DNA of 64,000 nt from JAWUWD01 sp034112085 (GTDB taxonomy: Bacteria > Bacteroidota > Bacteroidia > Cytophagales > Cyclobacteriaceae): positions 26,974 through 90,973 of the forward strand of contig JAWUWD010000039.1 of assembly GCA_034112085.1 (NCBI GenBank), given 5' to 3'. Below the pieces are notes generated by a model. That model did no database searches, had not been told where the DNA came from, and worked only from the letters and a program-made list of their open reading frames with translations. The position numbers were made by a program, and so were the translations under genes. Positions 33,941 to 43,220 of the stretch are shown piece by piece. Every line of letters begins with the position of its first letter. Position 1 is the first letter of the stretch.

Positions 33941-36334
33941 TTATTCATCCTTTAGTGCATGAACGGGGTTAGCAACAGCAGCACAAATCATATGATAGCT
34001 CACGGTAGTCAATACTATAAACAAACCTGTAAACCCAACAAGAATAAATGGCCATAATTGCATCTCTATTCTATAGGCAAAAGAATTGAGCCAAAAATTG
34101 GTAGTGAAATATGCTAAAGGTGAAGCCAATATCATGGCTATCAGAATCAACTTGGCAAAGTTACTAGAGAACATCCTAACGATCTGTTCTACAGATGCGC
34201 CAAGAGATTTTCTAATTCCAATTTCCTTTGTTTTCTGTTCAGCCGTATATCCAGCCAAGCCCAATAATCCTAGACATGCCACGAAAAATGCTAACCCTGT
34301 AAATGCACGAATGATCTTCCCTAGCTGCTGCTCCTTATCAAAAAGCTTTTCAAAGCCCTGATCTACAAAATGATAGTCCAAAGGCTTATCAGAGTATTTA
34401 GCCCAAGTATTCTCCAGTTGAGTTATACTCCCGATCACATCACCTTTTGCTATTCTTATTGTCATCGCATGGCTTATATCTTCAAAGTGAACGAACAAAG
34501 TGGGAGGCACTTGTTTATCAAAAGATTGATGATGAATATCTTTGATCACACCTACAATCTTGAACTGCCCAGGAGATCCTCCGAAATTGACATACTTTCC
34601 AATTGGATCTTTGAAACCAAGTACTCTAGCAGTCGTCTCATTGATGATCATCACGGAAGTATCGCTTTTTATATTTTCGTCAAAGTTTCTACCAGCTACG
34701 AACTCAACATCCAAAGTGGGGAGATAGTCGGCATCTGTCCATTGATAATATACTCTGAATGGCTCGATCAAATCAGGATTTTCAATTGGGGAAATAAAAG
34801 TGGTTGTCATACCAAACAGGTCGGAGGTGAAATATCCCGCATTGGTGAATTTGGTGCTGCTCAAGATTTCATTTTTAAAGCTTGAAGCTTTCTCTCCAAG
34901 TTGCCCTAATGAATTATCTAGTGTTACTAAATTCTCTTTTTCGAAACCTACATTTTTTTGCAGTCCGTAATGCAATTGGTCTTGTATAAAGAACATGAAA
35001 ATACCCAGACCCAGTGAAATAGTGAATTGAAAAACAACCAACACATTCCTGAATGACCCTGTCCCTTTTTTACTGACTAGTTTACCTTTTAAGACTTTAG
35101 CAGGATTGAATGAAGTAAGATAGAATGCTGGATAAATCCCGCTCAAAAGAGCCGTTAAAATTGCCACCACAAACAATAAACCAAGGAATAATGGATTATC
35201 TAACAAACCGAATGAGAAGCTCAGTGAAGCGAAATTTCTCATGAAAACAATGGAAAGTTCTACTAAACCAAGCGCCATTACTGCAGCGATAAGACACAAA
35301 ATGACAGATTCCGACATTAGTTGAAAAACTAACTTCCCCCGTGTAGAGCCCAATGTTTTTCGAATACCTACTTCTTTTGCCCTTTTCACAGATTGAGCAG
35401 TTGCCAAATTGATGAAGTTAATAGCAGCCAATATCAAAACAAATAATGCAGTACCGCCAAACACCCATAAGTATTGACTATTTCCTCCGGCTTGAAGATC
35501 AAAATTCAAATTAGACGCTAGATAAATATCATCTGCACGAAGAACTAGCGGTGTTTTCATTCGTTTGCTTGCAAGAAGTTCATCTACGGTGTTTATACCA
35601 TCAAACCAGTTATTATCTATTGCCCTCTTTGCAAAAACTCGATCAACCCTACTTTGGAAATCCAATGTCGATAGTGCACTCTTTGATTTCACATATCCGT
35701 GATAGATAGTATATCCCCAATTGTCTCTTTCATAGGCAAGAGTAGCCTTTGGCATATGTGCTATCATATTGAAAGACATATGTGTGTTAGTTGGTAAATC
35801 TTCTAACACCGCAATAACCTTATATAGCCGTTCTTCCCCTCCCTGATATACAACCATACTCTTATTGAGAGCCTCCTCCTCCTTAAACAACTTGCTGGCT
35901 AGATGCTGAGTGATAACAACTGCATTGGGGATAGAATCAAAATTTTGATATGATCCAGATAGAACTTTGTGCGGAAATATTTTGAAAAAATTATCAGAGG
36001 CGTAAAACACCTTTTTCTCAATGAATTTATCAGAATTTATCCCAATAATAAAATTTCCCCTATTCAGTAAAAACGTGGAGTACTCAATGTCTGTTAGATT
36101 TTCAACCAGATACTCCATTTGTACAGGAGAAGTAAGTGCGTAAGAGCGATCGCTTAAGCGGAAAACCTGATCATTCTCAGGCAGAAATTGATCATAAGTA
36201 GTTTCATGATCTATGTACAGAGAAATATACAATACACAAGCAAATCCCACTGATAAGCCAATAACATTGAGTGTTGCATACACTCTATTTTTCTTAAATC
36301 CCCTTAATATGGTTTGTACATAGTTTCTAAACAT
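33941..36334 (-). CDS. MacB/FtsX-type ABC transporter permease
   Basis: 797 aa with the duplicated permease layout: an N-terminal helix followed by a MacB_PCD periplasmic domain (about 20-250), three helices of an FtsX domain (about 285-410), a second periplasmic domain (about 430-660) and a final FtsX set (about 670-785). Motifs VKRAKEVGIRKTLGSTRGKL and EQKTKEIGIRKSLGASVEQI are the paired coupling helices. These permeases couple a cytoplasmic ATPase to envelope tasks such as export. No ATPase gene is adjacent, so it would need a partner encoded elsewhere. Confidence 0.92.
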   Translation of the reverse strand: MFRNYVQTILRGFKKNRVYATLNVIGLSVGFACVLYISLYIDHETTYDQFLPENDQVFRLSDRSYALTSPVQMEYLVENLTDIEYSTFLLNRGNFIIGINSDKFIEKKVFYASDNFFKIFPHKVLSGSYQNFDSIPNAVVITQHLASKLFKEEEALNKSMVVYQGGEERLYKVIAVLEDLPTNTHMSFNMIAHMPKATLAYERDNWGYTIYHGYVKSKSALSTLDFQSRVDRVFAKRAIDNNWFDGINTVDELLASKRMKTPLVLRADDIYLASNLNFDLQAGGNSQYLWVFGGTALFVLILAAINFINLATAQSVKRAKEVGIRKTLGSTRGKLVFQLMSESVILCLIAAVMALGLVELSIVFMRNFASLSFSFGLLDNPLFLGLLFVVAILTALLSGIYPAFYLTSFNPAKVLKGKLVSKKGTGSFRNVLVVFQFTISLGLGIFMFFIQDQLHYGLQKNVGFEKENLVTLDNSLGQLGEKASSFKNEILSSTKFTNAGYFTSDLFGMTTTFISPIENPDLIEPFRVYYQWTDADYLPTLDVEFVAGRNFDENIKSDTSVMIINETTARVLGFKDPIGKYVNFGGSPGQFKIVGVIKDIHHQSFDKQVPPTLFVHFEDISHAMTIRIAKGDVIGSITQLENTWAKYSDKPLDYHFVDQGFEKLFDKEQQLGKIIRAFTGLAFFVACLGLLGLAGYTAEQKTKEIGIRKSLGASVEQIVRMFSSNFAKLILIAMILASPLAYFTTNFWLNSFAYRIEMQLWPFILVGFTGLFIVLTTVSYHMICAAVANPVHALKDE

Positions 36335-36495
36335 AGCAATTGTCTTTACGAATTAGAATGATTTCAGATAACTATATAACCAAAGAGGTGCCATAATTGA
36401 AATCACCCCTTAACTATTCATAGAAGCGTATATGATCTACTTCGAGAATGAATTGTATCAATAATGACACATTCTGTCGTAATGATATTGATACA

Positions 36496-37374
36496 CTATA
36501 TTTGCCTCAACATAGGTCGTGTAAGACAAGTAGGGCCTCCTCCGCCTTTTACACTTATTTCAGATCCTTGGTAGGTCGTCACCGTAGCTCCTGCAGCTTC
36601 AAGTCTTGCTTGAGTAACCGGATTTCCGGCTACCATGAGGCAATTTCGTGGACTAGTCGCTAATACGTTACACCCCATAGATTCGAACTCTTCATCAGGG
36701 ACTTCTACCAATTGATAGCCTCGTGCTAATAGCAATTCTCTAAAGGTAATTGGCATCAATGGCGAATACACTACTGCCAAATCCTTATCAACTGGACTCA
36801 AAATTGACATCAAGTGAAAGACATCTGACTCGCCTTTATAATGTGGCAGTTCTACGCTAATCACCTCCACACCATTAGGCTCTAGGAATGAACGCATTTG
36901 AGCAATCCCTTCATCATTGGTACGGTAAGTTCTTCCAACTGCAAGTGTTTTATCATCAAGCCAAGCCACATCTCCACCTTCAACTGTGCCGGGAGCTCTT
37001 ATTTCTCCCAATATCAATTCATCATTAGACTTATAGGTTTGTTTCGCTAATCTCGGCTCATTCATTCTTCCGTCTTTGCCCATATTGCATAATATCACAC
37101 CAAAGTCGGTGAATATTGAAGCATCTCGACAGTAGATAGAATCCATTGTTACAGCGGAGGATTTTGGGAAATATTTCATCTCTGCTCCGGTCGATTGGAT
37201 AGCACTAGTAAATCGTTCGTATTCTGAAAGTGCGGATTTAAAGTCAGGCTTACCTAAGTAATTTAAATCTTCCCATTGTTCCGAAATTATTTCTTGACTT
37301 ACAAAGCCTTCCGCTGCAGACTTAATATAAATAGACTTGATAAGCCCGTATTCTGAATGATGTGTTTGCTTCAT
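36496..37374 (-). CDS. Dimethylarginine dimethylaminohydrolase-like amidinohydrolase
   Basis: 292 aa, amidinotransferase fold. Catalytic features: GTVEGGDVAWLD (130-140), His187 in ESDVFHLMS and the nucleophile Cys283 in VKGGGGPTCLTRP, the arrangement seen in DDAH and arginine deiminase relatives. Substrates would be arginine, methylated arginines or similar guanidines, giving citrulline and an amine or ammonia. It is divergent from the Rieske oxygenase with only 51 bp between the start codons, so the two are probably co-regulated. Confidence 0.85.
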   Translation of the reverse strand: MKQTHHSEYGLIKSIYIKSAAEGFVSQEIISEQWEDLNYLGKPDFKSALSEYERFTSAIQSTGAEMKYFPKSSAVTMDSIYCRDASIFTDFGVILCNMGKDGRMNEPRLAKQTYKSNDELILGEIRAPGTVEGGDVAWLDDKTLAVGRTYRTNDEGIAQMRSFLEPNGVEVISVELPHYKGESDVFHLMSILSPVDKDLAVVYSPLMPITFRELLLARGYQLVEVPDEEFESMGCNVLATSPRNCLMVAGNPVTQARLEAAGATVTTYQGSEISVKGGGGPTCLTRPMLRQI

Positions 37375-37425
37375 TTATCTTGATTTTCTATTTTACAATA
37401 GAATTAAAAACCAACAAGAATCCTA

Positions 37426-38517
37426 ATGAGCTACAACTTCAATATTCATCCCGAAATAGAAAAAGCAGAAACACTACCAGGCTCTTTTTATCAAAACGAT
37501 CAAATATTTAGTGATCTCAAAGACAAGATTTTTTTAAAAACTTGGCAGTTTGCTGGTAATGCTCACGACATCAAGTTAAGCAATCAAGTAAAGCCACTAT
37601 CGCTACTGGAAAACTTCCTCAATGAGCCAATGGTGCTTACTAAGAACGCAGCAGACGAGCTCAATTGTGTATCCAATGTCTGTACGCATCGTGGTAATAT
37701 CATCATCAATGATGGCGCGACAGCCAAAAATCTCATTTGTAAATATCATGGTCGTAAATTCGCTTTAGATGGCAAATTCGAATCTATGCCCGAGTTCTCT
37801 GATGCAGAGGACTTCCCTCGAGAATGTGACCATCTTCATCAATTCCCATTGATACAATGGGGGCCAATGCTCTTCGTAGGATTAGATAAGTCGTTTGACT
37901 TCCAAGCCATCATCAATAAGATGAAAGAGCGCATTGGTTTCTTACCACTTGATGAATTTATGTATGACGATGTGCGTTCTAAAGACTACTTGGTAAATAC
38001 GCACTGGGCACTATACTGCGATAATTTTTTGGAAGGTTTCCATATTCCATATGTTCATAAAGACTTGAATCAAGTGCTTGACTATGGCGACTATACAAGT
38101 GAACAGTATGATAATTGCAATCTCCAGATTGGATACTCAGATGATGCTGTAGAGACATTTGACTTACCAGAGGGGCACCCTGATCATGGAAGACACGTGG
38201 CGGCATACTACTACTGGGTATTTCCCAATATGATGTTCAATTTCTATCCATGGGGGTTATCACTCAATGTAATCAAACCACTTTCAAAGAATCGCACGAA
38301 GGTTTCTTTCTTATCCTATGTTTGGGATGAGTCCAAAATAGCAGAGAGTGCGGGTGCTGATATAGATAAAGTCGAACGTGAGGACGAATTTGTAGTAGAA
38401 AATGTACACAAAGGTCTCAAGTCAAGCTTCTATACCACCGGAAGATTTTCACCTAAGCGTGAAAAGGGCGTTCATCAATTTCATGGGTTGTTAGCGAAGT
38501 TCATGAATAAAGAGTGA
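37426..38517 (+). CDS. Rieske [2Fe-2S] ring-hydroxylating-type oxygenase alpha subunit
   Basis: 363 aa. The Rieske domain has Cys86-x-His88 (CTHRGN) and Cys105/His108 (CKYHGRKFALDG). The catalytic domain has the mononuclear-iron motif CDNFLEGFHIPYVHKDL (His206, His211). Related enzymes oxidise aromatic compounds or quaternary amines such as choline and carnitine; the substrate cannot be read off. No reductase or ferredoxin gene is adjacent, so electrons must come from a distant partner. It is divergent from the DDAH-like gene and ends 2 bp before the convergent fbp stop. Confidence 0.9.
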   Translation: MSYNFNIHPEIEKAETLPGSFYQNDQIFSDLKDKIFLKTWQFAGNAHDIKLSNQVKPLSLLENFLNEPMVLTKNAADELNCVSNVCTHRGNIIINDGATAKNLICKYHGRKFALDGKFESMPEFSDAEDFPRECDHLHQFPLIQWGPMLFVGLDKSFDFQAIINKMKERIGFLPLDEFMYDDVRSKDYLVNTHWALYCDNFLEGFHIPYVHKDLNQVLDYGDYTSEQYDNCNLQIGYSDDAVETFDLPEGHPDHGRHVAAYYYWVFPNMMFNFYPWGLSLNVIKPLSKNRTKVSFLSYVWDESKIAESAGADIDKVEREDEFVVENVHKGLKSSFYTTGRFSPKREKGVHQFHGLLAKFMNKE

Positions 38518-38519
38518 TG

Positions 38520-39509
38520 TTAAAACATCTCGCCAGCCTTCTTAACCATCTCTTTAGAACCAATGAAGAATGGTACGCGCTGATGAAGTGAAGTAGGCTG
38601 GATCTCCATGATACGACCTTTTCCATCAGTGGCTAGACCTCCCGCCTGCTCAGCGATGAATGCCAAACAATTACACTCGTACATCAAGCGAAGTTTTCCA
38701 TTTTTATCCTTGGCAGTACTCGGATAGAAATAGATTCCTCCTTTGAGTAAATTACGATGAAAGTCTGCTACCAATGAACCGATGTATCTCGCACTATAAC
38801 CACTTTCTCTACAGTGTTCTATGTAGTCCTTTACGGGTTGTGAGAAACTATTGTACGACCCTTCATTCACAGAATATATCTTTCCCGTTTTAGGGATTTT
38901 CATGTCTGCATGTGACAGAATGTATTCTCCTACGCTTGGATCGTAAGTGAAACCATTGACACCATTACCAGTCGTATACACAAACATGGTGGATGATCCA
39001 TAAAGAATGTATCCAGCTGCTATTTGTTCAGTTCCTTTCTGCAAAACATCTTCCTCAGTAATACCTCCTCCTTCTGGAGAAACTCTTCTGTAAATTGAAA
39101 ATATTGTTCCAATAGATACATTCACATCAATATTTGAAGAGCCATCAAGCGGATCAATCGCTACTATATACTTGGCATTTATATTTTCGGTTTCTATAAT
39201 ATCTTCATCTTCCTCAGAGATGATCGCGCAAACTTCTCCACCTTTAGTCAATGCCCTAATAAATCTAATATTCGAAAGTACATCTAGCTTTTGCTGATCT
39301 TCTCCCTGAACATTCTGCGTTCCAATTGCTCCTCCAATATTGATCAATCCAGCTTTATTAATTTCACGGTTTACCACTTTCCCTGCCAAAGCAATATCTC
39401 TAAGCAATTGAGAAAGTTCTCCAGTTGCGTAGGCAAAGTGGTCTTCTTTACTTCTGATAAATCTGTCAAGGTTTACACCAAGTGGTGAGGCTATGCGTGA
39501 ATCTTCCAT
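38520..39509 (-). CDS. fbp: Class I fructose-1,6-bisphosphatase
   Basis: The ATG at 39509 gives 329 aa, the normal length. The metal site is complete (IVAIDPLDGSSNIDVNVSIG) and the C-terminal sugar-phosphate region is present (SLVADFHRNLLKGGIYFYPS). It hydrolyses fructose 1,6-bisphosphate to fructose 6-phosphate in gluconeogenesis. The open extension to 39725 runs through the divergent promoter and into the aspartate kinase gene on the other strand, so it is rejected. Confidence 0.96.
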   Translation of the reverse strand: MEDSRIASPLGVNLDRFIRSKEDHFAYATGELSQLLRDIALAGKVVNREINKAGLINIGGAIGTQNVQGEDQQKLDVLSNIRFIRALTKGGEVCAIISEEDEDIIETENINAKYIVAIDPLDGSSNIDVNVSIGTIFSIYRRVSPEGGGITEEDVLQKGTEQIAAGYILYGSSTMFVYTTGNGVNGFTYDPSVGEYILSHADMKIPKTGKIYSVNEGSYNSFSQPVKDYIEHCRESGYSARYIGSLVADFHRNLLKGGIYFYPSTAKDKNGKLRLMYECNCLAFIAEQAGGLATDGKGRIMEIQPTSLHQRVPFFIGSKEMVKKAGEMF

Positions 39510-39529
39510 GAAACGATGTGATTGATAAA

Positions 39530-39559
39530 TTGAATTTCGGTTGATACTGTTTATTTTTG
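39530..39559 (+). promoter_or_regulatory. Consensus Bacteroidota promoter for aspartate kinase
   Basis: TTG (39530-39532), exactly 19 bp, then TATTTTTG (39552-39559): a full TTG-N19-TAnnTTTG match. The leader to the ATG at 39645 would be about 80 nt. Confidence 0.7.
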
Positions 39560-39560
39560 G

Positions 39561-39568
39561 CAAAAATA
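39561..39568 (-). promoter_or_regulatory. Divergent -7 element for fbp, one base from the aspartate kinase -7 element
   Basis: On the minus strand this reads TATTTTTG, again a perfect TAnnTTTG. The two -7 elements form the near-palindrome TATTTTTGGCAAAAATA. At N19 the -33 triplet is TTA, one base off TTG. The fbp leader would be about 45 nt. Confidence 0.5.
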
Positions 39569-39644
39569 CATAAGTCTTAGAGACATATAAAGCCTCACTA
39601 GAAAATGTATGTGTATTAATGCGAAAACGAGGGTACAGGTAACA

Positions 39645-40895
39645 ATGAAAGTATTCAAGTTCGGAGGGGCATCTATCAAAAATGCTGCAGCCATCCGTAA
39701 TATGTGCGACATCATCAAAAATCATCAGAATGAACAGCTAATCGTTGTCGTATCTGCTATGGGAAAGTCGACCAATACACTTGAGGAGATTCATAAGCTG
39801 TCTCTGTCCGGAAAAGAGGTGAATCAACAAGTAAACGAATTCATAAAATACCATTTGGAGATTGCCAATGAGTTATTTGGCGATCATGAGATCATCGAAC
39901 AAGAAATTGGTGATTGGCGTCAATACCTAGAAGAATCTCTTTCGGACGACACGCTCAACACCAATCAACATTACGCTTGTATTGTCTCTGTTGGCGAATT
40001 GCTCTCAAGTAGTATTATTGGTCATTATCTGATTGAATGTGGAATCAGTACAACTTGGACAGATGTAAGGAAGCTAATATTAACTGACGATGTTTCCCCT
40101 GAAGCCAATGTTGATTGGACAGCAACTCAAAAAAGAATAACAGCCTATGTAAACGAACATGATACTCAGCAGGTAATACTCACACAAGGGTTTGTCGCAG
40201 CTAATAATGATAACCAAACGACTACTCTAGGACGTGAAGGATCTGATTATACTGGTGCCATATTCGCATCATGCCTAGATGCAGAATCATTCACCGTTTG
40301 GAAGGATGTTCCAGGCATCTTGAATGCCGATCCTAGAAGAATTGATGATGCTGTCCTATTCGATGAGCTATCGTATAATGAAACCTCAGAAATGACCTAT
40401 TATGGAGCCAAAGTCATCCATCCAAAAACCATCAAACCGCTAGCCAATAAAAACATCCCGTTATATGTCCGCTGCTTTGACAATCCAGAAAAAGATGGTA
40501 CCAAAATTCATAATTGTGAAACAATTCATACACTCCCTGTCATTGTATTCAAGGATAATCAATGTTTAGTTTCCTTCAAATCAAAGGACCTAACGTTTGT
40601 AAATGAAAAGGGTATCAGTGTTATTTTTGAAGTAATGCATGATCTCTCAATCGATATGAGTATCATGCAAAATTCTGCTGTATCATTCTCTATATGTATC
40701 GACTATAACACGGCCAAAATTGAACAGCTCATAGAAGCTCTGAATGAGCAATTTGATATTCGCTACAACACCGATCTCGAATTGGTCACTATCAAGAATT
40801 ACAATCATGAGTCTATTCACAAGTATCTTCCAAAAGGCGAAATATTGCTTGAACAGAAGTCTAGGAGTAATTATCGGGTGTTGGTGAGTAAATAG
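39645..40895 (+). CDS. lysC: Aspartate kinase (monofunctional)
   Basis: The ATG at 39645 gives 416 aa beginning MKVFKFGGASIKNAAAIRNM, the canonical kinase start; the ORF extension to 39609 is not supported. Further motifs are LGREGSDYTGAIFASCLDAE and VWKDVPGILNADPR. The C-terminal ~110 residues are ACT-type regulatory sequence (ISVIFEVMHDLSIDMSIMQ). It phosphorylates aspartate, the first step towards lysine, threonine and methionine, and the ACT region suggests feedback control. No homoserine dehydrogenase fusion is present. Transcription probably starts from the 39530 promoter. Confidence 0.93.
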   Translation: MKVFKFGGASIKNAAAIRNMCDIIKNHQNEQLIVVVSAMGKSTNTLEEIHKLSLSGKEVNQQVNEFIKYHLEIANELFGDHEIIEQEIGDWRQYLEESLSDDTLNTNQHYACIVSVGELLSSSIIGHYLIECGISTTWTDVRKLILTDDVSPEANVDWTATQKRITAYVNEHDTQQVILTQGFVAANNDNQTTTLGREGSDYTGAIFASCLDAESFTVWKDVPGILNADPRRIDDAVLFDELSYNETSEMTYYGAKVIHPKTIKPLANKNIPLYVRCFDNPEKDGTKIHNCETIHTLPVIVFKDNQCLVSFKSKDLTFVNEKGISVIFEVMHDLSIDMSIMQNSAVSFSICIDYNTAKIEQLIEALNEQFDIRYNTDLELVTIKNYNHESIHKYLPKGEILLEQKSRSNYRVLVSK

Positions 40896-40902
40896 TTGCT
40901 TC

Positions 40903-40922
40903 ATTCCTGCGCAGACAGGAAT
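40903..40922. repeat. REP-like hairpin between convergent genes
   Basis: ATTCCTG-CGCAGA-CAGGAAT: 7-bp arms with a 6-base loop, lying between the aspartate kinase and phosphatase stops. The sequence resembles short ATTCCTGCGCAGGCAGGAAT-type repeats found in many genomes; only one copy was noticed in this window. Confidence 0.5.
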
Positions 40923-40931
40923 CTCAAATTA

Positions 40932-41393
40932 CTACCCTAAACGCTTCAATAACTCCCCACAACTCCGATAAAGAATGTCATAAACCTTCTGAAAGCCCTG
41001 ATCTCCTCCATAATATGGATCGGGAACATCTGCATTTGGTTCTTCTGAGTCATAAGTTCTCATCAGCTCCACCTTGGATGTGACTTCATTAAACTCTTCA
41101 AAGATTCTGACATTGCCTAAGTTGCTGCGGTCCATCACAAGGATATGATCAAAATTTTGAAAGTCTGAACCATCAAACTGTCTTGCTTGATGGTTCAGTA
41201 TCAATCCATTTTGTTTGGCGTTCGCTACAGTTCGTGGGTCTGGTTGTGAGTCAATGTGATACGCAGCCGTTCCACATGAATCAATTGTGAATTGATCTTG
41301 CAATCCCTGTTCATTGACCATTTTATCAAAGATGCCTTCGGCCAATGGCGATCGACATATATTCCCTAAACAGACAAATAGAACTTTAACCAT
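40932..41393 (-). CDS. Low-molecular-weight protein-tyrosine phosphatase
   Basis: 153 aa. The P-loop CX5R is Cys8-LGNIC-Arg14 (VLFVCLGNICRSPLAE), and the general-acid Asp lies in the loop VPDPYYGGDQGF near residue 120. It hydrolyses phosphotyrosine; bacterial members often act on tyrosine kinases of polysaccharide export. It starts 1 bp after the kbl stop, so kbl and this gene share a transcript, though no functional link is evident. Confidence 0.93.
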   Translation of the reverse strand: MVKVLFVCLGNICRSPLAEGIFDKMVNEQGLQDQFTIDSCGTAAYHIDSQPDPRTVANAKQNGLILNHQARQFDGSDFQNFDHILVMDRSNLGNVRIFEEFNEVTSKVELMRTYDSEEPNADVPDPYYGGDQGFQKVYDILYRSCGELLKRLG

Positions 41394-41394
41394 C

Positions 41395-42591
41395 TTACTT
41401 TATAACTCCCAATTCTTTACCGACTTCAGTAAAAGCAGCTATTGCCTTGTCCAAATGTTCCATTTCGTGATTAGCAGAGATCTGGACCCTAATTCTAGCT
41501 TGTTCTTTTGGCACTACTGGATAATAGAACCCAATGACATAAATACCTTTCTCAAGCAATTTTTCAGCAAAATTCTGTGACAGAACCGCATCGTAAAGCA
41601 TGATTGGTGTGATCGGGTGTATTCCAGGAGTAATATCAAATCCAATCGCAGTCATTTTCTCTCTGAAGTATTTTGTATTGGCTTCTAGTTTATCTCTCAA
41701 CTCCGTGGTCTCTGTAAGCATATCCAACACGGTGATAGAAGCACCAGTGATAGATGGAGCCAAGGTATTTGAAAACAAATATGGTCTAGAGCGCTGTCTT
41801 AATAGTTCAACGATTTCCTTGCGTCCTGAAGTAAAACCACCAGATGCGCCACCTAATGCTTTGCCAAGTGTTCCTGTAATAATATCCATTCTCCCCATTA
41901 CTCCACAGTGTTCGTGGACTCCTCTTCCAGTTTTCCCCATAAATCCTGTAGAGTGACATTCATCGCTCATCACTACTGCATTGTACTTGTCTGCGAGATC
42001 ACAAATCTTATCCAATTGTGCGATAGTGCCATCCATAGAGAATACGCCATCAGTTACAATAATTTTCTGCTTTGCTCCAGCTGCATCAGCTTCTTTAAGT
42101 TTGGCTTCAAGATCAGCCATGTCGCTATTACTATAGCGATATCTCATCGCCTTACATAAACGAACACCATCAATGATTGAAGCATGGTTAAGAGAGTCCG
42201 AAATTATGGCATCTTCCTTACCGAATAAAGGTTCAAACACACCGCCATTGGCATCAAATGCAGCAGCATAAAGAATGGTGTCTTCAGTGCCTAAAAATTC
42301 AGAGATCTTCTCCTCCAACTGCTTGTGAATATCTTGGGTCCCACAGATAAATCGAACAGATGACATCCCAAATCCGTGAGAGTCAATAGAGTCCTTGGCA
42401 GACTGAATGACTTTCGGATGAGAAGATAATCCTAGATAATTATTCGCACAGAAGTTAATCACTTCCTTCCCATCACTGGTCTTGATATTGGCTCCTTGAG
42501 GGGTGGTGATTATTCTTTCATTTTTATAAAGTCCTGCCGCTTTGATCTCGGCAATTTCTTTTTGTAATACGGGTTGCAGTTTGTCGTACAT
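41395..42591 (-). CDS. kbl: Glycine C-acetyltransferase (2-amino-3-ketobutyrate CoA ligase)
   Basis: 398 aa, alpha-oxoamine synthase family of PLP enzymes. The PLP lysine lies in GTLGKALGGASGGF and the cofactor-binding Asp/His in VVMSDECHSTGFMGKTGRG. The substrate-type signature NFCANNYLGLSSHP and overall sequence fit Kbl, which with threonine dehydrogenase converts threonine to glycine and acetyl-CoA. The closely related serine palmitoyltransferase is an alternative but less likely. tdh is not in the window. Confidence 0.92.
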   Translation of the reverse strand: MYDKLQPVLQKEIAEIKAAGLYKNERIITTPQGANIKTSDGKEVINFCANNYLGLSSHPKVIQSAKDSIDSHGFGMSSVRFICGTQDIHKQLEEKISEFLGTEDTILYAAAFDANGGVFEPLFGKEDAIISDSLNHASIIDGVRLCKAMRYRYSNSDMADLEAKLKEADAAGAKQKIIVTDGVFSMDGTIAQLDKICDLADKYNAVVMSDECHSTGFMGKTGRGVHEHCGVMGRMDIITGTLGKALGGASGGFTSGRKEIVELLRQRSRPYLFSNTLAPSITGASITVLDMLTETTELRDKLEANTKYFREKMTAIGFDITPGIHPITPIMLYDAVLSQNFAEKLLEKGIYVIGFYYPVVPKEQARIRVQISANHEMEHLDKAIAAFTEVGKELGVIK

Positions 42592-42641
42592 AATATATCA
42601 GTTGATAGTTGTCTCTGTTAATTTATTGATACTTGTTCCGG

Positions 42642-43118
42642 CTAGTCCTTATCCTTGAGTTTCATTACAGGCCGAGCCATTTTCGGCTTCATCACGGGCT
42701 TAGGCTTCGTTACTTCGATATTCTCATCTTTTGAATCTGATTCCATTTTTGGCTTTATGATTGGCTTACTGATCTTTGGTTTCATTACAGGCTTGCCCAT
42801 TTTTGGCTTAGCCACCGACACTTTAGGCCTAATTACTGGTTTTTTAGTCGCATCGTTCGAAGATCCGGCAGCAGTTTGAAGCTTTGGCTTCATCACTGGT
42901 CGAGATACCTTAGCCTTGACTTGACCTTGGTCAACTACTAATTCCTTATAAGGAAATTGTCTTCGAATACCATTGATTAAATTGAGCTTTTGCATCGTAA
43001 AACTCTTTGGATGCATTTGTTCGAATACACTGGAGAACTTAGCCCATTGCTCTGGTTCTGATGCCTTATACGCATCAGAATCTATTTTTTTACCGGTTAA
43101 GTACTCCTTAAAATTCAT
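42642..43118 (-). CDS. Hypothetical protein with Lys-Pro-rich repeat tail
   Basis: 158 aa. Residues 1-60 look like a small conserved helical domain (AEPEQ-type EPEQWAKFSSVFEQMHPKSF, then LNLINGIRRQFP). Residues 73-156 are low-complexity and strongly basic, built from about seven variants of KPVMKPKM (at 73, 93, 104, 109, 118, 140 and 149). No signal peptide or membrane segment. The cationic tail could bind nucleic acid or an acidic partner; this is inference. It is divergent from the first histidine kinase. Confidence 0.75.
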   Translation of the reverse strand: MNFKEYLTGKKIDSDAYKASEPEQWAKFSSVFEQMHPKSFTMQKLNLINGIRRQFPYKELVVDQGQVKAKVSRPVMKPKLQTAAGSSNDATKKPVIRPKVSVAKPKMGKPVMKPKISKPIIKPKMESDSKDENIEVTKPKPVMKPKMARPVMKLKDKD

Positions 43119-43220
43119 TCGTTACAAATATATAAAATCTAGCCCTTTAGGAGATTTCAATAGGTGATATTTTAAATGCTATCGTTTTAATCTATATTAT
43201 TGCAACTGAACATAACCGCC

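Noticed and set aside
34370..34885. 171-codon plus-strand ORF within the ABC permease gene
   Set aside because: Antisense to a well-recognised permease; no domain or start signal of its own.
39609..39644. N-terminal extension of aspartate kinase
   Set aside because: The canonical start MKVFKFGG is at 39645; the added residues are unlike the family.
39510..39725. N-terminal extension of fbp
   Set aside because: Would cross the divergent promoter and overlap aspartate kinase; the family start is at 39509.
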